Shown here: one piece after another, positions 1 through 6,015 of the stretch
How positions within the stretch are numbered: position 1 is the stretch's first letter
How the letters are laid out: each line of letters begins with the position of its first letter
NCBI GenBank assembly: GCA_003533545.1
Contig: DQEK01000231.1
Span: forward strand, 1 to 6,015
Length of the DNA: 6,015 nucleotides
Origin: Acidobacteriota bacterium
GTDB lineage: Bacteria > Acidobacteriota > Vicinamibacteria > Vicinamibacterales > UBA8438
Direction of reading: 5' to 3'
Notes under the pieces: generated by a model
What the model saw: the letters and a program-made list of their open reading frames with translations, nothing else
The model's database searches: none
Told to the model about the DNA's origin: nothing
Made by a program: the position numbers and the translations under genes

Positions 1-776
1 GTGTTGCCCGCCAAGTCGTAGATACCGTACGGCGAGCGGCCGGCCGGATAGGCTCCGACCGGCGAGCTCTGAACGTACCCATCATCGATACCGGTGCTCG
101 GATTCCGGCGCTCGGCAAATCCACGCGCGTAACTGACATCCGCGAAGTTTGCCTGGCTGCCGTCCGGAGGGGCGTCGCCCCACGGGTAGGCTCGCCCATC
201 TGTGCCGCGCGCCGCCTTCTCCCACTGCGCTTCCGTGGGCAGTGTGAAGTGCAACCCGGTAAGCGCCCTCATCCACGTGGCGTAGGCCATCGCATCATTC
301 CAGCTCACGCAGAGCACGGGCTCGTCTTCGCGCTGGGTGACATACGGTGCCTGCCAGCTAGCGTCGTAGCGAACGTCGCCGGGCTGCTCCACCCAACAGC
401 CTTCGCCTCGTTCGGCGTCGGTCACGTATCCAGTATCCCCCACAAAGTTGCGAAACTGCGCAAGTGTGATCGGGAACTTGCCGATCCAGTAGCCGCTGAG
501 CATGACGCGGTGCACGGGTTGTTCGAAGGGCTCCCCATCGCGAGAACCCATATCGAATGGGCCGGCCGGCACATAGATCAGGATGTGGCCGTCACCGAGG
601 TCCGCCTGCCAATAGCCGAGGTCGTTCTGCTCGACGGTAAGTGCCTGCTGGCGAACCGCCTCGAACGCTGAATCGGGCCCGAATTCACCGTTAACGCATC
701 CCGGCGACACCAACAGCGCGGTGGCCAAGGCTGCTGCGCGAAGTATCGGTTTTCCCGCTGCTGACGTAGCTGTCAC
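1..776 (-). CDS. Formylglycine-generating enzyme (FGE/SUMF1) family protein, 3' end cut by window edge
   Basis: The frame is open from the left edge and translates to about 258 visible residues (numbered from the GTG at 776). FGE-fold hallmarks appear in order: VPAGPFDMGS (69-78), EQPVHRVMLSGYWIGKFPIT (85-104), QFRNFVGDTGYVTDAERGEG (107-126) followed by CWVE, PVLCVSWNDAMAYATWM (153-169), LPTEAQWEKAARGTDGRAYP (179-198) followed by WGD, and SPVGAYPAGRSPYGIYDLAG (238-257), then N at the edge. True FGEs convert a sulfatase Cys to formylglycine; other members act in different oxidations or are non-catalytic. The C-terminal region that holds the FGE catalytic cysteines is beyond the edge, so activity cannot be judged. 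The N-terminus has a basic segment (GKPILR), a hydrophobic stretch (AAALATALLVS) and PGC at 25-27, so it is probably exported. The Cys-27 context is a poor lipobox. The start is uncertain: GTG 776 lies about 16 bases after the amidohydrolase stop with only a close GGGA as ribosome site. TTG 791, ATG 818 and ATG 830 are in-frame alternatives. No sulfatase gene is visible. Family assignment is secure; substrate unknown. Confidence 0.9.
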   Translation of the reverse strand, partial: MTATSAAGKPILRAAALATALLVSPGCVNGEFGPDSAFEAVRQQALTVEQNDLGYWQADLGDGHILIYVPAGPFDMGSRDGEPFEQPVHRVMLSGYWIGKFPITLAQFRNFVGDTGYVTDAERGEGCWVEQPGDVRYDASWQAPYVTQREDEPVLCVSWNDAMAYATWMRALTGLHFTLPTEAQWEKAARGTDGRAYPWGDAPPDGSQANFADVSYARGFAERRNPSTGIDDGYVQSSPVGAYPAGRSPYGIYDLAGN

Positions 777-792
777 CGTTCCCAGTGCCAAC

Positions 793-2568
793 CTATTGCT
801 CTCGGTTCTCGAAAGCATTGTCGAAGCCATAGCGAGCAGAGGTAGCAGGCTCGGTCTTCAACAGGACCTTGCCGGCAAGTGCGCCGGTGTGGCTGCCATT
901 CTGGATGGAGATCACACCGTTTACCAGCACAACCTCCACTCCACTGGCATATTGGTGGGCGTCGGCGTAGGAAGCGCGATCGGAGATCGTGTCTGGGTCG
1001 AAGATCACGACGTCAGCCTGGTAGCCTTCGAGCAGCAGGCCCCGAGCCTTCATGCCCAGAAACTGCGCTGGCATCGAAGTCATCTTGCGCACTGCGTCGG
1101 CAAGCGTCAGCAACCCGTCTTCACGAACGTAGCGGCGCAGCGCGACCGACTGGCTCGCGAACGACCGCGGATGAGCACGCACTGGACGAGCACCGTCCGC
1201 AACCGGAGCGAACCCCCCACCGTCGCTGCTGATCATGACCCAGTCCTGACTCATGGCATAGAGCATATCGTCGGTCGACTGCGACGCCGAGGCGAACAGC
1301 ATGTCGGGTTCGTCGAGGATCAAGTCGGCAACGATGTCGAAGCCGTCCCTGCCTTGTTCCTCGACCAGTTCGTCGAGCGTCCTCTCGAGCAGCTCGGGAT
1401 GCTCATCGGTGACCTTGATACGGAAGTCTTGCCATCCCCAGCGCGCCACGGCGCTGGGATCCGCCCGGCGAGGCTCGTAGGTTGACGCGCGCAGTCGCGC
1501 GCGTATCGCGTCGTCGACGAGGGCGCTCTGCAATTCGGCGACGAACTCGCGGCGGGTTGCGACGCGGTCGCTTTCGGAGACGTCGCCGGCAAACTCGGCG
1601 CGTCGCATGCGGCGCCGCAAATCCGAGAGCGCCGCCAGATCGTCGGGAACGTCGATCAGGTCGGTGATGAAATCGATCGGTGCCCCCTGCAGGAAGGGGT
1701 ATTGATCGGCGGTTATCTGAACGCCCCGCGCCCGTGCCTCGTTCACCATCTCGACGACCCGGCGCATCTCTCCCCAATTGTCGCGACCGGCGGCCTTTAG
1801 ATGAGTGATCTGGACTGGGACACGGGCTGTCTCGCTGATGCGGATGATCTCATCGGCGGCCTCGAGGATGCTCCCCGCCTCGTCGCGCATGTGAGAGATG
1901 TAGACGCCGCCGAATTCCGCGACTGGCTCGGTGACCTCAATCACTTCTTCTGTGCTCGCATAGATGTTCAGGCCGTCGTACTCGAGCCCGGTGCTGATTC
2001 CCCAAGCCCCCTCGCTCATTCCCTGTCTGACGATCGATCTCATGCGCCGGACCTCTTCTGGGCTTGCCGCTCGCAGATTGTCGCGACCCATCACCTCGCG
2101 TCGAATCACGTTGAACGGCACCATCATCACCGCATTGGTGCCAATTCCGCTGACCTCCCACCGAGCCTTGGTTTCCGCGATGCGGAAGCTACCTGACCCG
2201 TCGCTTCCCGTGCGCACGGTGGTAACGCCCTGCATCAGGTAGTTGAGGATCGCGTTGGCGTCGTTGCTGTCGAAAGCGTCGTCAACGTGCGTGTGCATGT
2301 CTATGAATCCCGGCGCGACTACTAGCCCTTCTGCATCAATGGTCCGGGTGGCCTGCCGGTCTGCAAGATCACCGATCTGAACAATCGTGTCGCCGCGGAT
2401 ACCGACGTCGGCAAGAAACCACGGGTTGCCCGTGCCGTTGACGATCCTTCCGTTGATGATCAAGAGGTCGAACTCGGCCGGCGCCTGCGGGGCACTCACC
2501 GGCGCCATGATCGCGACGACAAGCGCGAACAACGGTGTGGAAACTCTCATCGACTCGGGCAGCCTCAT
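793..2568 (-). CDS. Secreted N-acyl-D-amino-acid deacylase (D-aminoacylase)-like amidohydrolase
   Basis: This 591-residue metal-dependent amidohydrolase probably hydrolyses N-acyl-D-amino acids or related amides outside the cytoplasm. Visible order: signal peptide (about 1-30, hydrophobic PLFALVVAIMAPVSA), the N-terminal beta-sandwich strand with LIINGRIVNGTGNPWF, then the barrel with GFIDMHTHVD (metal-binding His92 and His94), GVTTVRTGSDGSGS, STGLEYDGLNIYASTEE, YISHMRDE (His226), VPVQITHLK (His256), GVQITADQYPF, and SSDGGG with the likely catalytic Asp449. The C-terminus has AHPRSFA, AVRKMTSMPAQFLGMKARG, GYQADVVIFDPDTISDRASY and ASGVEVVLVNG, which closes the sandwich. The layout matches the D-aminoacylase subfamily, though it is longer than the classical enzymes of about 480 residues. 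Odd: the position that is a metal-binding Cys in the Alcaligenes enzyme (GNCG) reads GSDG here, and the protein has no Cys at all. Start 2568 is chosen because GAGGAG lies 10 bases upstream; a second Met at codon 7 is an alternative. It is 14 bases downstream of the M24 gene, so probably co-transcribed. Exact substrate is inferred only. Confidence 0.92.
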   Translation of the reverse strand: MRLPESMRVSTPLFALVVAIMAPVSAPQAPAEFDLLIINGRIVNGTGNPWFLADVGIRGDTIVQIGDLADRQATRTIDAEGLVVAPGFIDMHTHVDDAFDSNDANAILNYLMQGVTTVRTGSDGSGSFRIAETKARWEVSGIGTNAVMMVPFNVIRREVMGRDNLRAASPEEVRRMRSIVRQGMSEGAWGISTGLEYDGLNIYASTEEVIEVTEPVAEFGGVYISHMRDEAGSILEAADEIIRISETARVPVQITHLKAAGRDNWGEMRRVVEMVNEARARGVQITADQYPFLQGAPIDFITDLIDVPDDLAALSDLRRRMRRAEFAGDVSESDRVATRREFVAELQSALVDDAIRARLRASTYEPRRADPSAVARWGWQDFRIKVTDEHPELLERTLDELVEEQGRDGFDIVADLILDEPDMLFASASQSTDDMLYAMSQDWVMISSDGGGFAPVADGARPVRAHPRSFASQSVALRRYVREDGLLTLADAVRKMTSMPAQFLGMKARGLLLEGYQADVVIFDPDTISDRASYADAHQYASGVEVVLVNGVISIQNGSHTGALAGKVLLKTEPATSARYGFDNAFENREQ

Positions 2569-2578
2569 GTGAAGCTAG

Positions 2579-2584
2579 CTCCTC
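2579..2584 (-). promoter_or_regulatory. Ribosome binding site of the amidohydrolase gene
   Basis: The minus strand reads GAGGAG here, 10 bases before the ATG at 2568, and overlaps the TGA stop (2583-2585) of the upstream M24 gene. The overlap suggests translational coupling of the two genes. It is the reason for preferring this start over the Met six codons downstream. Confidence 0.8.
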
Positions 2585-3980
2585 AGGATGTTCCGGAGAT
2601 GATGTAGATCCCGTAATTCGGGACCTGGATCCACTCGACACCGTTGGGCCCGACGACTTGGGGATTTGAAAAATTAATCGAGATCGGGTACCCGGGGCGA
2701 TCGGGCAAATTGGTATGAACCGCGTACTCGAAGGCGAAAATGTGGTTCGGATGGATGACCAAGTCGTCTCGATCGCGCCGGAAGGGGGCGATGGAAGCTC
2801 CGACGGTCATGAGTTCGCCGTCGTTGTTTCCCTGTGCGTGAAGGTCCAAGTAGAAGCCGGGGGTGTCCCCGTCGCCGAGATAATCGCGGACCATTTGGTA
2901 GTCTTGTTCTCCATCGTCGGTGAAGGGCGTATAGATGTATCCGTCTGCCTCCATCGCTGCGACGATTTCCTCCAGCGCTTGCCCCGAAGTCATGCCGACT
3001 CGGACATGCTGTCGCATGATTCCTTGCGCGCGCTTGCCGAAATCCCAGGCTCGCTGGATGCCTTCCGGAACCTCGGTTTCGCCTTCACGAAGCACGTAGG
3101 CGTGCATTTTGCTGTCGACCGTGAAAGATGAGAATCCGAAGTCGAAGATCTTCTCCCCGCCGTAGTTGAGCGAGAAGAAATCACCGGGTTGAAGCACGTA
3201 GTTACGGCTGTCCGTGGAAGAGGGAAGCCCGGGCGCTGCCTTGCCTTCTGCAGTGACAGAATAAAGGACAGAGGCTCCGCGGAGGTCACGGAGCTTCGTT
3301 CTGCCCGGAACGACTCCTTTCAACTGCGCGATCGCGCCCTGTCGCGCCAACTCGAGCGTGATGGCTTGTACGGCAACCTCGAGAGAGAGGCGACGCGAGC
3401 GGAAATCAGTGATCAGGTGCTCTGCCGAGACGACCCGTGACGAGAGCTCTGGCCCGAGGATCTGTTCAAGTTTTTGGAACTGGGTGTAGGAAATGCCGTC
3501 AGCGACGGCTAGCCAGTCGGAGTAGTTGACGCCGATTCTTTCGGGGTTGTGTGACTCCACGTACTCTCGCAGCTCGTCGTACACACTGGGGTCCACGTCC
3601 CCCGGGTTGTAGCCGGTCAATGCTCGCGATATCTCCATCGAGCCACGGACGTCGATGTTTTCAATCGCTCCCTGTCCGCCGAAGACTTCGCCGAAGGCTG
3701 CTCGTTCGATACGATCTCCGACATCCGTGAAGATGATGAAACCGCCGGTCCTACCGAACTCGTATTCTAGGGGGTCAGGGTTTCCTTGGCGTGTACCGTG
3801 AATCCACATGTCGATGTCGTGGTCGCGCATGGCGCTCGGCAGGATCAGGTCGAGCCTGTCGTTGCGGATCAGTCGAAGCCACTCGTCTTGATCGGGCTTC
3901 GGAATCTGCTCCTGTGCACCGACAAGAGAACCAACACTCAGCATGAGCAGCACAAGTGCGAACAACAGGCGATTTCGCAT
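2583..3980 (-). CDS. Secreted M24 (creatinase/Xaa-Pro aminopeptidase-fold) protein with altered metal site
   Basis: The 465-residue product starts with a clear signal peptide (MRNR, then LLFALVLLMLSVGSLV, likely cleavage near residues 21-23). Residues about 30-170 form a creatinase-type N-terminal domain (AMRDHDIDMWI, GGFIIFTDVGDRIERAAFG). Residues about 185-465 form the M24 'pita-bread' domain (VVPGRTKLRDLRG, LQPGDFFSLNYGG, VDSKMHAYVLREGE, LDLHAQGNNDGE, HIFAFEYAVHTNLP, GPNGVEWIQVP). M24 enzymes bind two metals through Asp, Asp, His, Glu and Glu and cleave N-terminal residues of peptides. By eye only Asp289, His381 and Glu418 remain. The first Asp position aligns with Asn272 (LNYG, though Asp280 in DFG could substitute), and the last Glu position aligns with Ser438/Asn439. 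The second active-site His is also missing. It may be a divergent hydrolase or a non-catalytic relative. The product contains no Cys. Start supported by GGAG six bases upstream. Followed closely by the amidohydrolase. Confidence 0.88.
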   Translation of the reverse strand: MRNRLLFALVLLMLSVGSLVGAQEQIPKPDQDEWLRLIRNDRLDLILPSAMRDHDIDMWIHGTRQGNPDPLEYEFGRTGGFIIFTDVGDRIERAAFGEVFGGQGAIENIDVRGSMEISRALTGYNPGDVDPSVYDELREYVESHNPERIGVNYSDWLAVADGISYTQFQKLEQILGPELSSRVVSAEHLITDFRSRRLSLEVAVQAITLELARQGAIAQLKGVVPGRTKLRDLRGASVLYSVTAEGKAAPGLPSSTDSRNYVLQPGDFFSLNYGGEKIFDFGFSSFTVDSKMHAYVLREGETEVPEGIQRAWDFGKRAQGIMRQHVRVGMTSGQALEEIVAAMEADGYIYTPFTDDGEQDYQMVRDYLGDGDTPGFYLDLHAQGNNDGELMTVGASIAPFRRDRDDLVIHPNHIFAFEYAVHTNLPDRPGYPISINFSNPQVVGPNGVEWIQVPNYGIYIISGTS

Positions 3981-3986
3981 CGGTTT

Positions 3987-3990
3987 CTCC
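3987..3990 (-). promoter_or_regulatory. Ribosome binding site of the M24-family gene
   Basis: GGAG on the minus strand lies six bases before the ATG at 3980, an ideal spacing. It fixes the start that includes the full signal peptide. Confidence 0.75.
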
Positions 3991-4084
3991 AGATGTGTCA
4001 GTCACGACGGCGGTGTGACACCCTCGGCCAATCTAAGCCGCTTCCACTCGCCGGCTGCTTTCGTGGTGGGTTTGTGGGGCGAAA

Positions 4085-4114
4085 AGTGTACATAAAAGGT
4101 ACTGACATCACCAA
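4085..4114 (-). promoter_or_regulatory. Possible sigma-70-type promoter for the M24/amidohydrolase/FGE unit
   Basis: Within the only sizeable intergenic gap, the minus strand has TTGGTG (4114-4109), an 18-base spacer and TACACT (4090-4085). The TACACT lies in the most AT-rich part of the gap. It would give a leader of roughly 100 bases before the ATG at 3980. The -35 match is poor and the pair was found by eye, so this is tentative. Its position fits a promoter for the three downstream genes. Confidence 0.3.
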
Positions 4115-4126
4115 CGAGTCCGATTC

Positions 4127-4145
4127 GTGGAGAATGCACCTCCAC
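4127..4145. repeat. Small perfect hairpin in the intergenic gap
   Basis: GTGGAG and CTCCAC form a six-base perfect inverted repeat around a seven-base loop. It begins about 50 bases after the stop of the LVIVD-repeat gene and just upstream of the promoter-like pair. It has no following T-run on the minus strand, so it is not a classical intrinsic terminator. It could be a weak 3' structure for the upstream transcript, an operator-like site, or chance. Confidence 0.4.
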
Positions 4146-4197
4146 AAAGGTTTAAGCGGCGCGGCACAGATGATCCGCTCGCCCATCGAATGCCAAC

Positions 4198-6015
4198 TCA
4201 GCCAAAGGCAGGGGATTGCCTCAGCGTCGTTGCGATGCCCCTCAGTGTGTCAGCCAGCGATCCTAGCCGCGGTACGTTGAGCCAAACGGCTTCCTCGACA
4301 TTGCCCTCCAACTCGGTCGCCAGTGCTTCGAGTTCGGCGACGATCGCCGCTGTGCCGCGGGCGCCTGAGCCAAGTTGGTCGACGCGACCGAGGACCTCGG
4401 TGACGGCGCCGGCGAGTTGTGGCTCGATGCCACTGCCACGGTTGAGCTGATCGAGGTAGGCAAGCGCCAACGTTGAGCTCGGCTGCCAAACGATCCTCTC
4501 CTGGTGTTGCACGTTGGTCTCTTCGGACAACACCAGACTGGCGGCGTCGATCTCGTTTTGCGACAGATGTTCGCTCGCCGTCAGCCGGAACACGTCGAGC
4601 CCGCGGGCAATCTCGGCACCGTAGATGTGACCGTTGTACCAGTAGGCCGACCAGTAGCCGCCCGATACTAGGTCCTCGGCGTTGACGGGGCCGCGGTCGA
4701 AATACGCGATCTCGACGGGGTTCGCCGAGTCGGTGAAGTCGAACACCGAGATGCCGCCCTGGTACCAGCCCTGGACCATGATGTCGCGGCCCGGCACCGG
4801 GATGAGCGAGCCGTTGTGGGCGACGCAATTTTCCTGCTCCGACTGCACTGCCGGCAGCTTGTAGTAGCCCCGGAACCCCATCTCACCATCGACGATGTCG
4901 AAGATGGCGTTCGCCCCCCACGCCGGCGGGTCGATCGACCGGCAGCGCGGGCGCGAGCCCCCACCCCATTCATCGGTGAAGACAATCTTGGTGCCGTCGT
5001 TGCTGAACGTGGCCGAGTGCCAGAACGCGAAGCTCTGGTCCACGACGTAGTCGAGCCGGACGGGATTCACCGGATCAGAGATGTCGAGGAGGATGCCGTT
5101 GCCCGAACACGCTCCCGCGGCCAGGCCGATCTCTGGGTAGGTCGTGATGTCGTGACACTGCCTTGTCTCCCGAGAGCTCTGCGTCCCTCGGCCGTGGTCG
5201 CCTCCCTGCCAGAGACCCGAGATGGTACCGGTCTCTGAATCGGCAAAGATGCGCGGTCGGTTGACGATGCGCGCGTTCTCGGGAGCAGCGAGAGGCACCT
5301 GAATAACGTCGATACTGAAGAGCGCGGTGTCGGGATCCCCCTCGGTGTCGGAGCAGCCCGTCAGCTCTTCGCCCGCCCGGACCGCGCCTGTACCCGACGC
5401 GTACACGTACACATTCGCGTTGTCGTCAGGGTCCACCACCAACGTGTGAGTATGTGACCCTCGGCAAGTTTGCACGGCGGCTACCTGTGTCGGATTCCGC
5501 AAGTCGCCAATATCGAAGATGCGAACACCACGGAAACGCTCGGCACTGACCGGCTCCTCGACTCCTTGTATGCCGCAGTCGAGCCGGGCCCGGGTGTCCT
5601 GTACGGACATGAAAAGAAGATCGCCTCGGACTGACAGATCTCCCTGGCCGCCGGGACACACCACGGAAGAGAGGAGCTCGGCTCGGCTGGCATCCTCAAC
5701 GTTGTAGACGTTGAAGCCGTGGTAGTTGCCCATGAACAGGTGCTCACCACTGAACGCGAGGTCCGAGTTCGTAAAGCTCAGCCCGCTTCCCGGCCGCTGG
5801 GTGCCTCGACCACCACCATCGCCTCGACCGCCACCTCGTCCACCACGACCGCCTTGCGCTGCAGGTGGGCCCTGCGGTGCTCTAGGCCGGCCGGCGGGCG
5901 CCTCGGGGTCGTAGAAGCCCTCCGGCTTGGGCAGGTTGATAACCAGTTCCATGTTGCTTGCGGCCATCCCGGCATCCCGGAAACCAGCTGCCAGGCCGAC
6001 GCGAGGATCAGCCTG
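4198..6015 (-). CDS. LVIVD-repeat beta-propeller protein, 5' end cut by window edge
   Basis: The frame stays open to the right edge, adding QADPRVGLAAGFRDAG before the Met at 5967, so that Met is internal and the true start (probably with a signal peptide) lies outside. Numbered from that Met, the order is: conserved entry ASNMELVINLPKPEGFYDP (3-21); a Gly/Arg/Pro-rich linker (25-62); then propeller blades of the LVIVD type with repeated 'strand, GxxVFDI, ..NP' units. Examples are MGNYHGFNVYNVED (79-92), GVRIFDIGDLRNP (147-159), GILLDISDPVNPVRLDY (291-307) and GGISVFDFTDSANPVEIAYF (404-423). His-rich spots SHTHTLVV (171-178) and FWHSATFSNDG (315-325) lie between blades. A helical tail follows (about 495-585). 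Eight cysteines, all in the propeller part, suggest disulfides and an extracytoplasmic location. Function of these proteins is unknown; propellers usually bind partners or ligands. No enzyme motif is recognised. Confidence 0.85.
   Translation of the reverse strand, partial: QADPRVGLAAGFRDAGMAASNMELVINLPKPEGFYDPEAPAGRPRAPQGPPAAQGGRGGRGGGRGDGGGRGTQRPGSGLSFTNSDLAFSGEHLFMGNYHGFNVYNVEDASRAELLSSVVCPGGQGDLSVRGDLLFMSVQDTRARLDCGIQGVEEPVSAERFRGVRIFDIGDLRNPTQVAAVQTCRGSHTHTLVVDPDDNANVYVYASGTGAVRAGEELTGCSDTEGDPDTALFSIDVIQVPLAAPENARIVNRPRIFADSETGTISGLWQGGDHGRGTQSSRETRQCHDITTYPEIGLAAGACSGNGILLDISDPVNPVRLDYVVDQSFAFWHSATFSNDGTKIVFTDEWGGGSRPRCRSIDPPAWGANAIFDIVDGEMGFRGYYKLPAVQSEQENCVAHNGSLIPVPGRDIMVQGWYQGGISVFDFTDSANPVEIAYFDRGPVNAEDLVSGGYWSAYWYNGHIYGAEIARGLDVFRLTASEHLSQNEIDAASLVLSEETNVQHQERIVWQPSSTLALAYLDQLNRGSGIEPQLAGAVTEVLGRVDQLGSGARGTAAIVAELEALATELEGNVEEAVWLNVPRLGSLADTLRGIATTLRQSPAFG
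5784..5876 (-). repeat. Low-complexity Gly/Arg/Pro-rich coding stretch in the LVIVD protein
   Basis: This part of the gene encodes a Gly/Arg-rich linker (GGRGGRGGGRGDGGGRG core) between the conserved N-terminal segment and the propeller. The DNA shows two adjacent imperfect 18-base units at 5803-5838, each starting GCCTCGACC on the plus strand. Replication slippage is a plausible origin, and linker length may vary between strains. Confidence 0.6.

Larger units (their letters stand above)
3981..4197. other. Intergenic region between the LVIVD-repeat gene and the M24 gene
   Basis: No convincing gene is present on either strand. It holds the M24 ribosome site, the tentative promoter and the hairpin listed separately. 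I see no strong intrinsic terminator for the upstream gene, so read-through from the LVIVD gene into the downstream genes is possible. Confidence 0.6.

Noticed and set aside
249..671. Plus-strand open frame of 140 codons
   Set aside because: It is antisense to the FGE domain, whose motifs are unmistakable on the minus strand.
721..1485. Long plus-strand open frame of 254 codons
   Set aside because: It lies entirely antisense to the well-supported amidohydrolase and FGE genes, shows no family motif, and is the kind of shadow frame expected in GC-rich DNA.
4086..4102. GTAC-N7-GTAC repeat around the tentative -10 element as an operator
   Set aside because: Only four-base self-complementary words are shared and the flanks do not extend the symmetry, so chance is likely.
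4127..4145. Hairpin as an intrinsic terminator of the LVIVD gene
   Set aside because: The stem is only six base pairs and no T-run follows it on the minus strand.
3998..4186. Minus-strand open frame of 62 codons within the intergenic gap
   Set aside because: No family resemblance, no clear ribosome site, and it overlaps the promoter-like region; a chance frame is more likely.
3786..4280. Plus-strand open frame of 164 codons spanning the intergenic gap
   Set aside because: It overlaps both flanking minus-strand genes, its composition is unstructured with no recognisable motif, and no ribosome site stands out.

Overview
All recognisable genes lie on the minus strand and are read from the right edge to the left edge. 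In transcription order they are: (1) the 3' part of a secreted LVIVD-repeat beta-propeller protein (4198-6015, N-terminus beyond the right edge); (2) a 217-bp intergenic gap with a weak promoter-like pair and a small perfect hairpin; (3) a signal-peptide-bearing M24/creatinase-fold protein with a degenerate metal site (2583-3980); (4) a signal-peptide-bearing amidohydrolase of the N-acyl-D-amino-acid deacylase (D-aminoacylase) type (793-2568); and (5) the 5' part of a formylglycine-generating-enzyme (FGE/SUMF1-type, 'sulfatase-modifying factor') family protein that runs off the left edge (1-776). The last three are separated by only 14 and about 16 bases and probably form one transcription unit.

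The DNA is GC-rich and looks bacterial. Shine-Dalgarno sites are good at two starts and three of the proteins carry, or probably carry, export signals. Secreted LVIVD propellers, M24 'Xaa-Pro dipeptidase-like' proteins and secreted D-aminoacylase-like amidohydrolases are, from general knowledge, abundant in uncultured Acidobacteriota, Gemmatimonadota and some marine Gammaproteobacteria. The window contains no marker gene that settles the phylum, so this is a weak inference.

Functionally the cluster looks like an extracytoplasmic peptide or acyl-amino-acid processing group. It combines a hydrolase for N-acylated D-amino acids or similar amides, an M24-fold partner that may have lost ordinary aminopeptidase activity, and an FGE-fold protein. 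I see no RNA genes, CRISPR arrays, insertion sequences or phage features. The region is mostly ordinary metabolic/secretory coding DNA. The points most worth a second look are active-site substitutions in the M24 and amidohydrolase proteins. Two genes are cut by the window edges: the FGE gene lacks its 3' end, and the LVIVD gene's true start lies outside (the Met at 5967 is internal).
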